The notes beneath the pieces were generated by a model. It did no database searches. It was given only the letters and a program-made list of their open reading frames with translations, and was not told where the DNA came from. From positions 58,247,439 to 58,311,438 of the forward strand of contig NC_088800.1 in NCBI RefSeq assembly GCF_011386835.1: a stretch of 64,000 nucleotides of DNA, read 5' to 3'. The DNA is from Chrysemys picta bellii (lineage: Eukaryota; Chordata; Testudines; Emydidae). Below, in pieces: positions 61,470 through 64,000 of the stretch (positions are counted from its first letter, which is position 1; every line of letters starts with the position of its first letter). The translations under genes and the position numbers were made by a program.

Positions 61470-63558
61470 TGGCAGTTGCTTCTCCTTTCCTGCCGCTTCT
61501 CTTCCTTGTACAGTGAATTTTTCAGTGGGCTTTGGATTCATTGGGACTTATCTCCCTTTGGTTTCCTGCTGTCGGCCTCTTATTTTCCCCAATTAATTTG
61601 CTGCTCATCAGGGGACCCAGACAGCTTAACCCAGAGGACAGAAAGTATTTGCAGGCTGGCAGACGGAGTCTAGACTGGATGCCTGGGGAGAGAAGGGATC
61701 TTAGCTTTCAGTTCTTCCAGTCTGGAAGGAACAACCTGCTTCTGTTAATAAGTTTATAACCAGTGAAATCCTGTGGCTGAGGGGATTTGGAAACCTTGGG
61801 GACTTAGTAATCCTGTTAACCCTTAATACATCTGATTTGCTGACTGAGTAAGAGCTGATTGATTTTAGCTGGGGGATTTTATTTTTCTTAATATTGTGTG
61901 TGTGTGTATCAACTTGTTTACTTGAATACAATATTTTTTTTAGATACAGCTGAGTTTCTGCTGCATTTAAAATAGGTTTCCTTATAATTCAGGGCAAGAA
62001 AGAATATGAGTGTATGTAAATCTGTGTGTTTGTGCGCGCGCGCACACACACACACACACGTAAACTTGTCCTCTGGATTGGTGTCAAAATTAGATCTATA
62101 GTTCTTGATTCTCTAATCTCTCACTTCAGTGGGGGTTACACCAGTGTAACTCCAGAATTGTAACAATGAATTGGGCATGTTGTGTTTATTTCACATTTTG
62201 TACAATATGTTGTCTAGGGTACTTGGTGCGACAGAACTGAGGCAAATGGCTTAATAAGAGTAAAAGAAAAGATGTATGAATAGTAATAATAGGAGAAACC
62301 TTGCAAAGCTATTAGTCCTCACACTTCAAGGTATAAACTAATCATGAACTAGTGTCATGAAAATTTCCTAACCTATTAGTGCGTTATTGCACTGTTAGAT
62401 GCACTATAGGGTTTTACTGTCCTCTCATGCATTTGGCTTTGGCCTTTGTCAGACAGGACAGTAGGCTAGATGGACTCTTGGTGTGATTTAGATTGGCAGT
62501 TTGTATGTCTTTGTGCAGTCCTAGCAAAAATGCTACATTAATGTCTTGGCAGAACTGTGCTGCAGGAGACCCAGGCAGAGCTGTCTGCTCACTGAAGGTC
62601 CGATAAATAGTAGCATGAATTTTGAGGCCCCCCTGTACTCTGTTGGAATACTCCCTTACTCCCCGAGTAGTCTCACTGGGGGCCGTGGGAGCATTTGTGG
62701 ATGTGTTTCTATGCAGCCACGACTGGGTGTATGAGACTCTTGCCCAATGGCAGTGATAGGTTTTAGAGGAAGGTGAGAGAAGAAGAGAAAATGTTGGCCA
62801 TCTGAAGTGTGGGGGACGCTCTGCATCATGTCTGCAGTGACCTCTGACCGTGGCTGGGATGTGGTATGGGTGAAACCTTGGAAGGGGGACTTCAAAGGGT
62901 GGTAGTGCATGTTTCCCTCTTTGGAAAAGCACGAGAGAAGCTGACATTACTGTCCCTCCCAGACCTTGAAGGGCAGTAGGGGTGCTGGGAAGGGAAAGCA
63001 GTAAGGAGCTCTAGAGAGCTGCAGGCAGATTTGGGCCAATAGGATGGAGGGAGCATGGCTGTAAAATTAAACTATCAAATCAACCTCAGAAACTGTTCAA
63101 AGAAGGAGGCTAGAGCCTTTTGTTTGTCCACAATAGCCACTTAAACTAAGCAGATCCATTTCTAAACGGCTTGGAGATTAGACTCCAATTATAGAAAGAC
63201 AGAGTTTCTGACTCCCCCAAATTCCAGCAAGCTAGAAAAGCAGATTCACCTTTTGCTTTGTGAGAGAAGGTTGGGAGCAGAAGAGCAAGGATCCCAAATG
63301 TGGGGGCAATCCCAGTCAAACTGGACTTGGGGTCCTATTGAGGAACATGCCGCAATAATTTGAGTGGCTTTGAAAGAAAAAAGAGCTTGTTAAAGCTTCC
63401 AAAAATGAGATATTTACATTCAGTTAATCTTGATCTCAAGTCAACACATCGGGCGATTTGGACTGAAACAGATGTTGGTACATACGGTACTTATAGAATG
63501 TTTATCTCACTTAGATACATGGGTACTGCACAAATTTCCTATTTCCCTTTACCCATTG
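61470..63558. other. No gene seen; simple repeats
   Basis: A GTGTGTGTGT run near 61896-61906, an alternating GCGCGCGC/ACACACAC tract at 62033-62059 and a short CR1-tail-like stretch (GGACAGTAGGCTAGATGGAC, about 62455-62475) are the only identifiable items. Confidence 0.4.
62033..62059. repeat. GC/AC dinucleotide tract
   Basis: GCGCGCGCGC followed directly by ACACACACACACACAC, a potential Z-DNA-forming alternating purine-pyrimidine tract. Confidence 0.9.
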
Positions 63559-63823
63559 CCAGGGGATGTCGTGAAGTGCAAAAGTGTAACTGGATTCAAA
63601 AAAGAATTAAATAAGTTGATGGAGGAGAGGTCCATCAATGACTATTAGCCATGATGTCCAGGCTCTGACTACCAGATGCTGGTACTAGACAACAGGTGAT
63701 GGATCACTGGATAATTGCTCAGTTCTGTTCATTCCTTCTGGGGCACCTGGCTTTGGCCACTGTCAGAGGACCGGATACTGGGCTAGATGGGCCATTGGTC
63801 TGACCCTGTATGGCCACTCTTAT
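63559..63823 (+). mobile_element. CR1 LINE 3' tail
   Basis: The run from CAGGGGATGTCGTGAAG through TTCAAAAAAGAATTAAATAA and GGGCTAGATGGGCCATTGG to GGCCACTCTTATG is collinear with the other CR1 tails here. It is more diverged than the copies at 17530 and 59735. Confidence 0.85.
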
Positions 63824-64000
63824 GCTCTTAGAGGATATTTGGGGTGGGAGGAGAGGGAAGGGAAGCTAACCAGATGAGGCATTTTTTGTATGTGGAAATA
63901 TTGAACTTCGAAGGGGCATGTGAAGATGTGTATTTTACTTAAGGGGAAAGTCTAGCCATTTTGAAAGCCATCTCTCAAAGCTGCTTTGGTCTATAAACCC

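Overview
This window is vertebrate nuclear DNA, most likely from a turtle (Testudines). That assignment is an inference. It rests on the mix of dispersed repeats: several CR1 LINE tails, a tRNA-derived SINE, MIR/CORE-type SINEs, a Neptune-like Penelope element, many short hAT- and Harbinger-type MITEs, and retroviral or Gypsy-like LTRs. I see no bacterial genes, rRNA, functional tRNA gene or CRISPR array. Almost all long open frames belong to transposable elements or are shadows of them.

The outstanding region is 30915-49011. An LTR with TG...CA ends lies between perfect 5-bp direct repeats (AGGGG at 30915-30919 and 49007-49011). Two full-length, nearly identical, head-to-tail LINEs of about 8.2 kb sit 11 bp inside its 5' end, both on the minus strand. 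Each LINE encodes a zinc-knuckle ORF1 (915 and 913 aa from the first ATG) and a 1306-aa ORF2 with an AP-type endonuclease, a reverse transcriptase and a C-terminal CCHC finger. ORF1 and ORF2 overlap by four bases (ATGA). The architecture matches the Tx1 group of the L1 superfamily. The same 11-bp sequence, TGTAGTGAGGC, lies at all three junctions, so these look like two target-specific insertions at one address in a host LTR. Xenopus Tx1 behaves in a comparable way, inserting into a specific site within another transposon. All four ORFs are open, so the pair is young and possibly active.

The rest of the window, left to right: a Gypsy/ERV-like LTR 3' end (1-757); MITEs and a C-rich repeat (0.8-3 kb); mostly unique DNA with MIR, MITE and SINE copies (3-11 kb); a minus-strand CR1 tail (11.1-12.1 kb); an RTE-like fragment abutting an inverted CR1 RT fragment (14.2-15.9 kb); a second CR1 split by a 1192-bp solo LTR (16.1-17.8 kb); a 0.7-kb hAT-type element (21.5-22.2 kb); a MITE and a 5'-truncated Penelope element with an 11-bp target duplication (25.7-27.0 kb); a decayed hAT transposase followed by a CR1 tail (27.5-30.2 kb); the LTR/LINE complex; nested MITEs (49.1-50.1 kb); a CpG island with a probable first coding exon of a rightward host gene (about 52.96-53.53 kb); and its probable first intron, holding MIR, MITE and CR1 copies, to the window end.

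Repeat classes were assigned from motifs, terminal repeats and target duplications read by eye. Family names from a repeat library were not available.
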